From: an uncultured Atopobiaceae bacterium
GTDB taxonomy: Bacteria; Actinomycetota; Coriobacteriia; Coriobacteriales; Atopobiaceae
NCBI GenBank assembly: GCA_947625405.1
Contig: CANQOF010000007.1
Span: 1 to 64,000, forward strand
DNA: 64,000 nt
Direction: 5' to 3'
Shown here: in pieces, positions 49,450 to 58,319 of the stretch
Numbering within the stretch: the stretch's first letter is position 1
Layout of the letters: every line of letters begins with the position of its first letter
The notes under the pieces: generated by a model
The model's input: the letters and a program-made list of their open reading frames with translations, nothing else
What the model was told of the DNA's origin: nothing
Database searches by the model: none
Translations under genes and position numbers: made by a program

Positions 49450-51966
49450 CTATGAGCTGCGCCTCCTCGAGGATGACGCAGACGACGTCCTCGAGCGCGA
49501 GGACGTCCTGCCCCGGCTGCCGCCACGCCTCCTCGGCGCGCGTTTCTCGCGATCCGGACACTCTAGGTTAGGACAGAGCTCCCACGGACCGCGGTCGGTT
49601 TCCACGGAAACGATGGGGGCACCACAAGCCGGACACGTTTTGCCCGTCGCGGAGAGCTTTCCTCGTGCCGGCAGCGGGTAGGACGTGTGGCATTCCTCGT
49701 AGTTCTCGCAGCGGATGAAACGCTTGCCCGTGCGCTCGGACTTATGCGCGATGAGCTTACCCTCGCGACCCTCCGCGGCGCACGTGGGGCACTCCCCCAC
49801 CACAACGTCCGACTCCTCGTTCGTGGCGCACCGCGGATTCACGCAGGTTTCATAGGGCTTTCCGCGGAAGGGGCGCACCCTCACGCGGGGCGCGCCGCAC
49901 GAAGGGCACGGATCGTCGAGCGGCTCGAGGCGCCCGTTCGGCACGGGGTAGGTGACGTCGCAATCGGGCCAGCCCATGCAGCCGATGAAACGGCTCTTCG
50001 TCTTGGGCGAGTTCTTCACCACGAGGTCCTTGCCGCATTTCGGGCACGCGCCCACGCGCGCATCGGCGGTCACGGCGTCGGCGATGGAGGCCGCGAGGTC
50101 GTCCTTATGGGTGATGAGCTCGGCGAGCTGCGTGGCGAGGAGCTCGCGCGACGTCTCCACGACGCGCTCCTCGGTGTCCTTGCCGTCGGCGACTTCGCTC
50201 ATGGAATCCTCGAGCTCGCTCGTCATCTGCGGCGTCGTGATCCTCGGGGCATAGGCATCGAGCGCCGCGATGATCGCCATCCCGAGCTGGCTCGGCACGA
50301 GGGGGTCGTCCTTCAGGTAGTTCACCGAGATGAGGCGATCGATGATCGAGGCGCGCGTGGACTTCGTGCCGAGGCCGCGCTTCTCCATCTCCTGGATGAG
50401 GCGTCCCTGCGAGTAGCGCGCGGGTGGTTCGGTTTGCTTCGCCTCGAGTACGAGGTCGTGGACGCCCACCACGTCGCCCTCGGAAAGCTCGGGGAGGATC
50501 TCGTCCTTCTTCTGGCCGAAGTGGTAGATCTCGCGATACCCGGCCACCTTCAGCACATCGCCCTTCGCGCGGAAAGGCTCGCCGGAAACGTCGAGCTCAA
50601 CCGTGGTGCCCTCGATGGTGGCCGGCCCCATGAGCGTGGCGAGGAAGCGCCGCGCGATGAGGTCGTAGAGCCGAAGCTCCTGCCCCGAGAGCTTTCCGGC
50701 GTCCGCCGCCGCGGTGGGGTAGATGGGCGGGTGGTCAGTCGTCTGCTGCTTGCCGCGCGTGGCCGTGATCTTCGGCTGCGCGAGGATCTCCTTGCACACC
50801 TTCGAGTACGCGTCCACCGAGCTCAGCGCGCGCACGCATCCCGCAAGGTCGAGCGAGGAGGGATAGACGGTGTTGTCCACGCGCGGATACGAGATGAAGC
50901 CGTTCATGTAGAGCGATTCGGCGAGGCGCATCGTCCGACCGGGCGCGATGCCGATGGAGGAGGCGGCGGCTTGGAGCGAGGTCGTGTTGAAGGGCGCGGG
51001 GGGGCGCTGCGTGCGGCTCCTCTTCGCCACGGAGCGCACGGTGCCAGAGGTGGCGTCCCTCACGTGCGCGAAGGCGCGGTTCGCCTGCTCCTCGTCCTTG
51101 AACTGGCCCTTGGCATGCGAGATCTTGAAGTCCTCGCCGCCCTTTTCGGCCACACCGCCGATCACCCAGTAGTCCTCGGGCACGAAGGCGAGGCGCTCCT
51201 TCTCGCGCTCCACGACGAGGGCGAGCGTGGGCGTTTGCACGCGCCCCGCGCTTCGCACGTTGCCGAAGCCGCCGCGCTTGGCCACGGTGAGGTAGCGCGT
51301 GAGCACGGCGCCCCAGATGAGGTCGATCTCCTGGCGGCTCTCGCCCGCGGCCGCGAGATCGCGATCCACCTCGACGAGGTTCGTGAAGGCATGCTCGATC
51401 TCGGCCTTCGTGTAGGCCGAGTAGCGGGCGCGCTTGGCGGGAAGGTACGGCGCCGCCTCGTGCACCTGGTCGAGCGCGTCGGCGCCGATGAGCTCACCCT
51501 CACGGTCGAAGTCCGTGGCCACGATCACGCTATCCGCCTTGTTGGCGAGATTCTTCAACGCGCGAATGATCTGTCGCTCCGCCGGCTTCTTCTCCACCGG
51601 CGACCATACGAGGTACGGGAGCGAATCGAGATTCCAGCCCTTGAGCGACACGCCGTCCGCTTGGTAGGGCTTGCGCTTGCTCGAGAAGGGCGGGCGGGCG
51701 AGGCCGTCCGGGAGGTCGGCGGGCATGACCTCGCCCTCCTCGTCGATGGAAAACCAGCCCTCGGCGTCGCTGAACTTCAGCTCCTCGGGAAAATCGGGCT
51801 CGAGGATGTGGCCCTTGAGCCCGATCGTCACCCACTCCTCGCCTTCGCGCTCGAAACGATAGACCGGCACGCCGTAGACGCTGTCCTTCTTGGGAGCCGC
51901 GCCCTTCGCGAGCAGTCGCGAGATCTGGCGCGACGCATCGCTCTTCTCGGTAATCACAAGCCGCAT
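49450..51966 (-). CDS. topA: DNA topoisomerase I (type IA) with four C-terminal zinc fingers
   Basis: An 838-residue type IA topoisomerase. The TOPRIM domain starts at MRLVITEKSDASRQIS, with VIVATDFDREGELIG as the acidic metal site. The catalytic Tyr lies in NGFISYPRVDNTVYP. GGFGNVRSAGRVQTPTLALV and the RGLGTKSTRASIIDRL stretch complete the core. Four tetra-cysteine fingers follow (CPKCGKDL, CPSCGAPR, CPTCAAEG and CPACGAPI), then a Ser/Arg-rich tail (RGGSRGRTSSRSRTSSASSS). The N-terminal layout resembles archaeal-type topoisomerase I. ATG 51966 is preceded by an AAAAGGTCC purine run. The enzyme relaxes negative supercoils. Confidence 0.94.
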   Translation of the reverse strand: MRLVITEKSDASRQISRLLAKGAAPKKDSVYGVPVYRFEREGEEWVTIGLKGHILEPDFPEELKFSDAEGWFSIDEEGEVMPADLPDGLARPPFSSKRKPYQADGVSLKGWNLDSLPYLVWSPVEKKPAERQIIRALKNLANKADSVIVATDFDREGELIGADALDQVHEAAPYLPAKRARYSAYTKAEIEHAFTNLVEVDRDLAAAGESRQEIDLIWGAVLTRYLTVAKRGGFGNVRSAGRVQTPTLALVVEREKERLAFVPEDYWVIGGVAEKGGEDFKISHAKGQFKDEEQANRAFAHVRDATSGTVRSVAKRSRTQRPPAPFNTTSLQAAASSIGIAPGRTMRLAESLYMNGFISYPRVDNTVYPSSLDLAGCVRALSSVDAYSKVCKEILAQPKITATRGKQQTTDHPPIYPTAAADAGKLSGQELRLYDLIARRFLATLMGPATIEGTTVELDVSGEPFRAKGDVLKVAGYREIYHFGQKKDEILPELSEGDVVGVHDLVLEAKQTEPPARYSQGRLIQEMEKRGLGTKSTRASIIDRLISVNYLKDDPLVPSQLGMAIIAALDAYAPRITTPQMTSELEDSMSEVADGKDTEERVVETSRELLATQLAELITHKDDLAASIADAVTADARVGACPKCGKDLVVKNSPKTKSRFIGCMGWPDCDVTYPVPNGRLEPLDDPCPSCGAPRVRVRPFRGKPYETCVNPRCATNEESDVVVGECPTCAAEGREGKLIAHKSERTGKRFIRCENYEECHTSYPLPARGKLSATGKTCPACGAPIVSVETDRGPWELCPNLECPDREKRAPRRRGGSRGRTSSRSRTSSASSSRRRSS

Positions 51967-52127
51967 AAAAGGTCCTTTTGTGTTCGTGGGGTGCGTGGGG
52001 GGTCCTCGCCGGCACGCGAGCCGGCGACCTCCCCTCAGCGCGCGCCCTACTATAGCCACTCGAAAACGCGGCGCAATGCGGGCCACGATCTGGCCAAAAT
52101 CAAACCAACCACGTGTGAGACGAGCTC

Positions 52128-52148
52128 AAAGGCCCCGTTCACGGGCTT
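52128..52148 (-). terminator. Probable terminator directly after tatC
   Basis: On the minus strand AAGCCCG pairs with CGGGGCCTT (one bulged base on the right arm) immediately after the tatC TAA, ending in TTT. It separates the tat operon from topA. Confidence 0.55.
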
Positions 52149-52940
52149 TTACGCCTCTTCGATCTCGTGATTCGTGTAGTCGTCGCGCGTCCACTTGAGC
52201 GATTCCTTGCCGTCTTTCGCCACGAGGATGTAGCGCGCGATGGCAAGCGAGATCTCATAGAGCAGCACGAGCGCCGCGAACATGAAGAACATCGTCACCG
52301 GCGAGGCGTCCGGCGTCGTGAACGCCGAGAGGATGAGGAGGCCGATGTAGACGTAGCGCCAGTTCTCGCGGAAGACCTTGTAGGGCACGAGGTGGAAGAT
52401 CGAAAGGTAGAAGATCACGAGCGGAAGCTCGAAGCCGAGACCGAAGCCCAGCTCGAGGAGCATCATGATGTTGAGGTAGTCCTCGGCGTTGGGGATGACG
52501 GTGGCGAAGGCCACCGACTGCTCGACCATCCACCCCATCGCCGTGGGCAGGATGATGAAGTAGCAAAACACCATGCCGATGAGGAAGAGCACCACGAAGG
52601 CGGCCACCGTGGGCACCACCCAACGGCGCTCGTTGGGCTTCAGCGCGGGCAGCGTGAAGGCCATGATCTCCCAGATGATGATCGGCAGGCAGATGATCAC
52701 CGAGCAGAAGAACGCCACCTTGAAGCGGATGGTAAAGCCGCCGAGGGAGCTGAACACCGCGAGCTGCCCGTCGTTTGGCAGGATGCGGCGCACAGGGTCG
52801 AGGAAGATCTCGATGATGGTGGGCGTGGCCATGTAGACCACCACCGCGCAGACCACCACCGCGACCACGATGATGGTGAACCTGCGGCGAAGCTCGCCGA
52901 GGTGATCCATCAAGGGCATGCGCGCGGGTCCTATGGGCAT
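52149..52940 (-). CDS. tatC: Sec-independent protein translocase TatC
   Basis: A 263-residue six-helix membrane protein, the twin-arginine signal receptor. It begins with MPLMDHLGELRRRF, the conserved cytoplasmic N-terminus (H-x-x-ELR-x-R). VAFFCSVIICLPIIIWEIMAF, the Pro-rich ALKPNERRWV loop, FELPLVIFYLS and DASPVTMFFM follow in the usual order. The ribosome binding site GAGGAGG lies within the end of tatB, 3 bp before its start. Together with the upstream TatA/B protein this makes a minimal Tat translocase. Its substrates are not in this window as far as I can see. Confidence 0.96.
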   Translation of the reverse strand: MPIGPARMPLMDHLGELRRRFTIIVVAVVVCAVVVYMATPTIIEIFLDPVRRILPNDGQLAVFSSLGGFTIRFKVAFFCSVIICLPIIIWEIMAFTLPALKPNERRWVVPTVAAFVVLFLIGMVFCYFIILPTAMGWMVEQSVAFATVIPNAEDYLNIMMLLELGFGLGFELPLVIFYLSIFHLVPYKVFRENWRYVYIGLLILSAFTTPDASPVTMFFMFAALVLLYEISLAIARYILVAKDGKESLKWTRDDYTNHEIEEA

Positions 52941-52943
52941 GGC

Positions 52944-53531
52944 CTATGCCTCCTCGGCTTCGGGCCCTACGCTCGGCTCGGGATCGGCTCCGGACTCGGA
53001 CTCGAGCTCGGATTCAGGCTCATCGTCATCGGCTTCGCTAAGGCCCCAGATGGACGCGATGCTCGGAGCCTCGGGCTCCTCCTCGACAACGCGTTCCTCC
53101 ACCTCAACCGTCGCCGCCGGCGCATCCGCCTCGCTCGCCGCCTCGGCCCTCGCCGGGGCACTCCCCTCGGCCGCCTCAGCCACCTTCGCGGCCTTTTCCG
53201 CGGCGAGGCGCGCGCGGCGCTCCGCGAAGGTCTCCTTTGAGCGATCCGCGAGGTTCGCCTTGTCTTGCTTGGGCGTGACGGGAGCCTGCGCGCTCGTGGA
53301 GGCGGCGGCGCCCACCGCGCTCGAAACCCCGGCGGCCGTGGCGCTGGCCGATTGGCTGATGGGGTCGATGACCTCGCTCTTCACGACCTTCGTCACGCTA
53401 TCGGAAGCTTGGCGGAACTGCCGGATGCCACGGCCGATCGTGCGGCCCATGCTCGGCAGCTTATCGGGCCCGAAAAGCAGGAACGCAACGATGAGGATGA
53501 GGACGAACTCGGTGTCGCCGATGCCAAACAC
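52944..53531 (-). CDS. tatB: TatA/TatB-family translocase subunit
   Basis: A 195-residue protein with the TatA/B N-terminus: FGIGDTEFVLILIVAFLLFG, a short hinge with FGPDKLP, and an amphipathic helix GRTIGRGIRQFRQASDSV. A long Ala/Glu-rich acidic tail follows (residues 65-195), longer than that of typical TatA and more like TatB. The start is GTG 53531 with GGGGAGGGG upstream. A good promoter lies 40-65 bp further. Whether it serves as TatA, TatB or both cannot be settled without the rest of the genome. Confidence 0.9.
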   Translation of the reverse strand: MFGIGDTEFVLILIVAFLLFGPDKLPSMGRTIGRGIRQFRQASDSVTKVVKSEVIDPISQSASATAAGVSSAVGAAASTSAQAPVTPKQDKANLADRSKETFAERRARLAAEKAAKVAEAAEGSAPARAEAASEADAPAATVEVEERVVEEEPEAPSIASIWGLSEADDDEPESELESESGADPEPSVGPEAEEA

Positions 53532-53569
53532 GCGCCCCCCTCCCCTTCGCTCAGGCCAAAGACCCTAGA

Positions 53570-53597
53570 AGTGTAGCGTCGAGCTCGGCCTTTTCAA
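53570..53597 (-). promoter_or_regulatory. Promoter of tatBC
   Basis: TTGAAA (53592-53597 on the plus strand, reversed) and TACACT (53570-53575, reversed) are separated by 16 bp, with four of six and four to five of six consensus matches, upstream of the tatB GTG. This is one of the few complete sigma-70-like promoters visible in the window. Confidence 0.6.
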
Positions 53598-53633
53598 AAC
53601 CTGAGCTGAGGGGAAGCCGCAATCGCCGAGGTA

Positions 53634-53948
53634 CTAGCCCTCTTGCACGTGGAACTCGGTGCCCACGCCGAGGAGCGTGAGGACGCGAAGGACGTTGGGC
53701 TGCGGTTTGGAGAGGGTCATCTCCCCGCCCGCCTCGGACATCTTGTGCGCCGCGCCCACGAGCACGCCGATGCCGGTGGAATCGATGTAGGGCACGCTCG
53801 CCAGCGAGACGTCGATGGACTTCACGCCCTCGTCGACGAGTCCTTCGAGCACTTCGGACAGCTCGCTCGCGTTCGACACGTCAACCTCGCCCGCAACCTC
53901 GACCCTTGCGTGCTGTTCATCAACGGTGCGGTGAATGGTGAGGCTCAT
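53634..53948 (-). CDS. STAS-domain anti-sigma factor antagonist-like protein
   Basis: A 104-residue STAS domain protein of the SpoIIAA/RsbV type. The phosphorylatable serine is Ser57 in VPYIDSTGIGVLVG, preceded by VEVAGEVDVSNASELSEVL. Such proteins bind an anti-sigma kinase when unphosphorylated and release the sigma factor. No kinase (RsbW-like), phosphatase or sigma factor gene is nearby, so it is an orphan here. The ATG at 53948 follows AAGGGG. Function in sigma control, or in another partner-switching system, is inferred from the family. Confidence 0.9.
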   Translation of the reverse strand: MSLTIHRTVDEQHARVEVAGEVDVSNASELSEVLEGLVDEGVKSIDVSLASVPYIDSTGIGVLVGAAHKMSEAGGEMTLSKPQPNVLRVLTLLGVGTEFHVQEG

Positions 53949-54013
53949 GGTTTCAAACCCCTTCCATCGTGAATCGAGCGCAGTCCCGTGGATTCGTCCA
54001 CTAGCCTGAAAGC

Positions 54014-54019
54014 ATTTTA
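54014..54019 (-). promoter_or_regulatory. Probable -10 element for the STAS gene
   Basis: TAAAAT on the minus strand matches five of six consensus bases, about 65 bp before the STAS gene start and just after the TPR gene stop. The -35 would lie in the TPR gene end and is weak. Confidence 0.4.
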
Positions 54020-54044
54020 AGGTTTATGAGTTCCGCGCGAACCT

Positions 54045-54875
54045 TCATTCGGCCTCTGACCCGCCGGCGGTCGATGAACCATCGTCTGCGGTGGAATCCT
54101 CATCCGACGCGCCCTCGTCCGTTCCCGTCTCGGCGCTCTCGGAGGTGTTTTGCAGCGCCTCGATCTGCTGCTCGCAATAGCTCTTCACGCCGAGCGCGTC
54201 ATCGGGATCCGCCGCCACGCCCTTCTCGTAGCACTCGAGCGCCGTCTCCGTGGCGCCTTGCGCGGAGTAGATCATGCCGAGGTTCGCCCACGCACTCGCA
54301 TAGTCGGTTGAATCCGCGAGGTTGGTGAGGGAGGCGATCGCCTCGCCGGTGTTGCCCAGGTAGTAGTCGCAGAGCGCCTCCGACACGCTGGCCTGCTTTG
54401 CCTCCTCGCTATCCGTCGAGCCCAGGAGCTCGAGGTACTTCGCGTACGCGTTCTTCGCCTCGCCGAAGACGCGCTGCACTTCGGCCTGGAATTCCTCGGT
54501 GGCGCCGAACATCTGCGCGTAGCTGCCCCACTGGTAGTACGTGTTCGCGAGCTCGAGCTCGGCGTCCGCGTTCGTGGGATCGGCCGAGAGCTCGCCCTCG
54601 AGCTCGTCGACGAGCGGCTGGTAGCGCTCCTGGAATCCCTCGACCGTGGTGGGGATTGATTCGGAGGACGAGGGCTGCGCGAAGATCTGCGCAAGCGAGG
54701 GGAGCATGAGGCCGAGGGCCACGATGACGGAGATCACGATGACGGCGATCTCCTTGCCCGAGCGCTTCTTCTTCCCGTTCTTCTGCGCGGCGAGCTCTTC
54801 CTGCTGCTTCTTGTAGCGAGCGCGCTGCGCCGCGACGGTTTGCTTGTTGCGTTTCTTGGGCCGCTTGGTTGCCAT
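54045..54875 (-). CDS. Membrane-anchored tetratricopeptide (TPR) protein
   Basis: A 276-residue protein. A strongly basic N-terminus (ATKRPKKRNKQT and KKQQEELAAQKNGKKKRS) precedes a single membrane helix at about residues 42-64 (AVIVISVIVALGLMLPSLA), so the N-terminus is cytoplasmic and the rest outside. TPR-like pairs follow: NADAELELANTYYQWGSYAQ and YASAWANLGMIYSAQGATET with ALECYEKGVAADPDDA. The tail is acidic and Ser/Thr/Glu-rich. TPRs mediate protein contacts; the partner is unknown. The ATG at 54875 has AGGAGG 13 bp upstream, a long spacing. No operon link is clear. Confidence 0.82.
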   Translation of the reverse strand: MATKRPKKRNKQTVAAQRARYKKQQEELAAQKNGKKKRSGKEIAVIVISVIVALGLMLPSLAQIFAQPSSSESIPTTVEGFQERYQPLVDELEGELSADPTNADAELELANTYYQWGSYAQMFGATEEFQAEVQRVFGEAKNAYAKYLELLGSTDSEEAKQASVSEALCDYYLGNTGEAIASLTNLADSTDYASAWANLGMIYSAQGATETALECYEKGVAADPDDALGVKSYCEQQIEALQNTSESAETGTDEGASDEDSTADDGSSTAGGSEAE

Positions 54876-55046
54876 GGGAGCGAGAACCCTCCTCGTGCTG
54901 CGCCCGAAACGGGACGCGTACATGTTTCAGCGATCGAATCTGCCAGAAAGTCCAAATGGGTAGCGTACACGTTTGCTCGCCCTTTGGCTCCCCGCTGCCA
55001 CGCGAGATCGCGATTTGTCCACGGCTCCCGCGCTCGCGGGGCCCCC

Positions 55047-56330
55047 TCAGCCCCTCGCCTCGCGCGCGAGACGCGCGCATACGAGCCGCGCGCACGTGCA
55101 AAAGACGTCGAGCGCCTCGCTGAGCTCGTCGAGCGTGGGGTACGAGGGCGCGATGCGAAGGTCGCGATCCTTGGGATCCTCGCCACCCGGCCACGTGGCA
55201 CCCGCGGGGGTGAGGGTCACGCCCACCTCGCGGCAAAGGGCCACGATCGCCCTCGCACTCCCCTCCGGGCCACGGAAGCTCACGAAGTACCCTCCGCGAG
55301 GCGCACCCCACGAGCAATCGTCGATGCCCGCAAGCCCCTCCTCGAGCTTGCTCGCGACGATCTCGAAACGTGGCCGCAGGACCTCGGCCTCGCGCGCCAT
55401 ATGGGCCTTGAGTGCCGCGAGGTCCGGCAGGTAGCGCGCGTGCCTGAGCATGTTCACCTTGTCCGAACACACCCTCTCGATGGCGAAGGTCGTCTCGAGG
55501 TCGGCAAGGTCTTCGGGCGAGGCCGCCACCGCCGCGATCCCCGCCCCGGGGAAGGTGATCTTCGAGGTGGAGGCGAACTCGTAGACGAGGTCGCGGCCGC
55601 CCGCCTCCTCGATGGCGCCGAAGATCTCGAGGAGTTCGTCGCCCTCGACATAGAGGTCGTGGACCGCGTACGCGTTATCCCAAAAGACGCGGAAATCGGG
55701 CGCCGCGGGTGCAAGGCGCGCGATGCGGCGCACCACCTCGTCGGAGAAGGTGATGCCGGTGGGGTTCTGATACTTCGGAACGACCCACATGCCCTTCACG
55801 GCGGGGTCGGCCACAAGCTTTTCGATGACGTCCATGTCCGGGCCGTCCTCGCACATCGGCACGGGGATGTTCTCGATGCCGAAATGCTCGGTCATTGCGA
55901 AATGGCGATCATAGCCGGGGCTCGGGCAGAGGAAGGCCACGCGCGGAAGCGTGCCCCAAGGCGCCTCGCCGCGCACCCCGCGCACCCATGCGTGCACGAG
56001 GCAGTCGAACTGGATGTTCAGGCTCGAGGCGCCGGCCACCACCACTTTGCGCTCATCGCAGCCCATGATGGCCGCCATGAGGCGCTTCGCCGAGGGAATG
56101 CCCCAGGGAACCCCGTAATTCGCCGCGTCGACGCCCTCGTCGTTGAGGTCGGAATCGGCGTTCAGCACGTCCAGGAGCGGCCGCGAGAGGTCCACCTGCG
56201 CGGGGCTCGGCTTCCCGCGCGCCATGTCCAAGGAAATGCCCTTTGCCGAGAGCGTTTCCACCTCGGCTTCAAGGCTCGCGATCGTCGCGTCAAGCTCAGA
56301 CGTATCCATGGAAGCGAAATCCCACGCCAT
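55047..56330 (-). CDS. Aspartate aminotransferase-like PLP enzyme (atypical class)
   Basis: A 427-residue fold-type I aminotransferase of the longer, atypical aspartate-aminotransferase group (PF12897-like). Features are ISLDMARGKPSPAQVDLSR, NYGVPWGIPSAKRLMAAI, VPKYQNPTGITFSDE, FRVFWDNAYAVHDLY with the Asp and Tyr that hold PLP, and EFASTSKITFPGAGIA with the Schiff-base Lys. The conserved RGGYFVSF segment near the C-terminus fits as well. The ATG at 56330 is preceded by GGGAGGGAAGG at a longish distance. It is divergent from a small gene at 56500. Confidence 0.9.
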   Translation of the reverse strand: MAWDFASMDTSELDATIASLEAEVETLSAKGISLDMARGKPSPAQVDLSRPLLDVLNADSDLNDEGVDAANYGVPWGIPSAKRLMAAIMGCDERKVVVAGASSLNIQFDCLVHAWVRGVRGEAPWGTLPRVAFLCPSPGYDRHFAMTEHFGIENIPVPMCEDGPDMDVIEKLVADPAVKGMWVVPKYQNPTGITFSDEVVRRIARLAPAAPDFRVFWDNAYAVHDLYVEGDELLEIFGAIEEAGGRDLVYEFASTSKITFPGAGIAAVAASPEDLADLETTFAIERVCSDKVNMLRHARYLPDLAALKAHMAREAEVLRPRFEIVASKLEEGLAGIDDCSWGAPRGGYFVSFRGPEGSARAIVALCREVGVTLTPAGATWPGGEDPKDRDLRIAPSYPTLDELSEALDVFCTCARLVCARLAREARG

Positions 56331-56499
56331 TCTTGCCCGCCTTCCCTCCCGTGGGCGGCACCGCGAATCCCGCCGGGCGCCGCAGCGTATGCTTGGCTCA
56401 ATGCTAAGGCTCCGCCATGCGAAGGCGCGCCCACATCGCGTGGCTTTCGAAGATCCGAGCCGAAGTTGAAACGTCCGCGAGATGAAGGCGAGGTGGCAC

Positions 56500-56757
56500 A
56501 TGGCCGACGGGCACTTCGATGCCGTGTTTGAGGAGGGAGATCTCCAACGCCTCGTAGACGCGCTCTATAGAGACGTAAAGCGCGTGGACAAACGCGAGGT
56601 GCTCACCCTCGCCGACGCCTTCGACGTGGGCCCCTACGCGCGCGAGATCGCGCAATCCCTTCCCGCGGGCTCCTATACCCGCACCCAGCTCACCACGCAG
56701 CTGAACTCGACGATCACCGCCCACGGCTGGACCCTCAAGCTGGGGCTCTTGGAGTAG
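56500..56757 (+). CDS. Small conserved-looking protein of unknown function (85 aa)
   Basis: An 85-residue soluble protein starting at ATG 56500 after GAGGTGG. It is acidic at the front (ADGHFDAVFEEGDLQRLVDA), then charged and helical (LYRDVKRVDKREVLTLADAF), and ends with a Thr-rich part (YTRTQLTTQLNSTITAHGW). There is no membrane span, Cys or known motif. The ribosome binding site and protein-like composition support a real gene. It stands between the divergent aminotransferase and the convergent nhaA. No function is suggested. Confidence 0.6.
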   Translation: MADGHFDAVFEEGDLQRLVDALYRDVKRVDKREVLTLADAFDVGPYAREIAQSLPAGSYTRTQLTTQLNSTITAHGWTLKLGLLE

Positions 56758-56819
56758 CTTCGAGCGCATCCCCTCATTCGGGTTCGTCGGATGGGGCTCC
56801 GTGCGGGAAAACCGGAGGA

Positions 56820-58304
56820 TCACCTGCTGCGCTCGACGGCGCGATCGAGGAGCGCCTCGTCCTCGGCCTCCTCTTCCTCCTCCTTGCTCGCCTCGCCCGA
56901 GTCTCGGCGCTTGCTAAAGACGAGGAGGAAAATCGAACCCATGAAGGCCGCCGTGAGAGAGCCCACGAGGATCGCGCACTTCACGGCGAGCACGTGCGCG
57001 GGATCGGAGAACGCGAGCCCGGCGATGAGGATCGACATCGTGAAGCCAAGCCCGCCCATGAGCCCCACGCCCACGATCTGAACCCAATCCACCCCCTCCG
57101 GGAGCTTCGCGAAGCGGATGGCCACGAGAAGCGCGGTCACTGAGATGATGCCGATGGGCTTTCCCAGCACCGCGCCCACGTAGGCGCCGATCGTGATGGG
57201 GTCGGTGACGATCGAAAGGATGTCCACGCCCACGAGCCGCACCTGCGCGTTCACGAAGGCGAATATCGGCAGGATCACGAAGTTCACCGGCACCGTGATG
57301 GCGCGCTCCATGCGCTCGAGCGGCGGCGTCACGTGGTGCATGATGCGCTCGACGTCCCCGGCGATCCGCGTGAAGCGGTGCTGGCCGAGCACGTGGATGT
57401 TGTCGTCGTAGGTCTCGTCGAGCTCGATCGCCTTGCGGCGAAGCCACGGACGCAGCTTCGAGAGCCGGATCTCGCTCTTCACCGGGAGGAAGAACGCGAG
57501 GATCACTCCCGCGAGCGTGGCGTGGATGCCCGAATCGTAGACGCAGACCCAAAGCGCGAGCCCCACCACGAGGTAGTGGCGGATCTGGAAGGCCTTGCGC
57601 TTGTTCATGATGGCGAGGATGACGATGCACATGCCACTCGCCGCGAGCCAGGGAATGCTGGGGGTCTTTCCGTAGAAGGCCGCGATCACGATGATCGCGA
57701 TGATGTCGTCGGCGATGGCGAGCGTGGAGAAGAAGACCTTCGTGCCGGGCGCCACCCTGTCGCCGAGAAGCGACATGACGCCGAGCGCGAAGGCGATGTC
57801 CGTGGCGATGGGGACGGCCCATCCCTGCATGGCGCCACCGGCGTTCACCGCGAGGTAGATGATGGCGGGAGCGGCCACGCCACCCACGGCGGCGAGCATG
57901 GGAAGCGCCGCTTGGCGCGGCTTTCTGAGCTCGCCCACCGTCACCTCGTATTTGAGCTCGATCCCCACGAGCAGGAAGAAGATCGCCATGAGGAAGTCGT
58001 TCACGAACGCCTCGAGCGACATCGACGCCGTGAAGGAGCCGAAGCCAATCGAGAGCGGCGCCTCGAGGACGGAGCGCACCACCTCATAGGCGTCGGTGTT
58101 AGCGATCACCACTGCGAGGAGCGCGGCGAAAACCATGACCCCCGCGGCGATCGTGCCATCGCCAAACACGCGACCCGCGCGCTGGCGAATGGCCATGCGC
58201 TGCTTGACTTCGGGATACGCGATGATCGACGCGGGCGAGCCGGCGGGCACGCCCGTCATGTGCGGCTCAACTTGACCCGTGGGCTCGGGGGCGCGATCGC
58301 TCAT
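56820..58304 (-). CDS. nhaA: Na+/H+ antiporter NhaA
   Basis: A 494-residue NhaA-type antiporter. Conserved elements are FLMAIFFLLVGIELKYEVT, AAPAIIYLAVNAGG, PIATDIAFALGVMSLLG with the first functional Asp, and LAIADDIIAIIVIAAFY with the second Asp pair. VGVGLMGGLGFTMSILIAGL near the C-terminus is also typical. An N-terminal extension of about 45 residues and an acidic tail (EASKEEEEEAEDEA) make it longer than the E. coli protein. It exports sodium in exchange for protons at the membrane. The ATG at 58304 follows the stop of ppaC by about 15 bp, so the two may be co-transcribed. Confidence 0.95.
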   Translation of the reverse strand: MSDRAPEPTGQVEPHMTGVPAGSPASIIAYPEVKQRMAIRQRAGRVFGDGTIAAGVMVFAALLAVVIANTDAYEVVRSVLEAPLSIGFGSFTASMSLEAFVNDFLMAIFFLLVGIELKYEVTVGELRKPRQAALPMLAAVGGVAAPAIIYLAVNAGGAMQGWAVPIATDIAFALGVMSLLGDRVAPGTKVFFSTLAIADDIIAIIVIAAFYGKTPSIPWLAASGMCIVILAIMNKRKAFQIRHYLVVGLALWVCVYDSGIHATLAGVILAFFLPVKSEIRLSKLRPWLRRKAIELDETYDDNIHVLGQHRFTRIAGDVERIMHHVTPPLERMERAITVPVNFVILPIFAFVNAQVRLVGVDILSIVTDPITIGAYVGAVLGKPIGIISVTALLVAIRFAKLPEGVDWVQIVGVGLMGGLGFTMSILIAGLAFSDPAHVLAVKCAILVGSLTAAFMGSIFLLVFSKRRDSGEASKEEEEEAEDEALLDRAVERSR

Positions 58305-58319
58305 GTGACGCCGGCGACG

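Noticed and set aside
49687-52170. Long plus-strand frame (827 codons) opposite topA
   Set aside because: Antisense shadow; the topA frame has a complete set of topoisomerase motifs.
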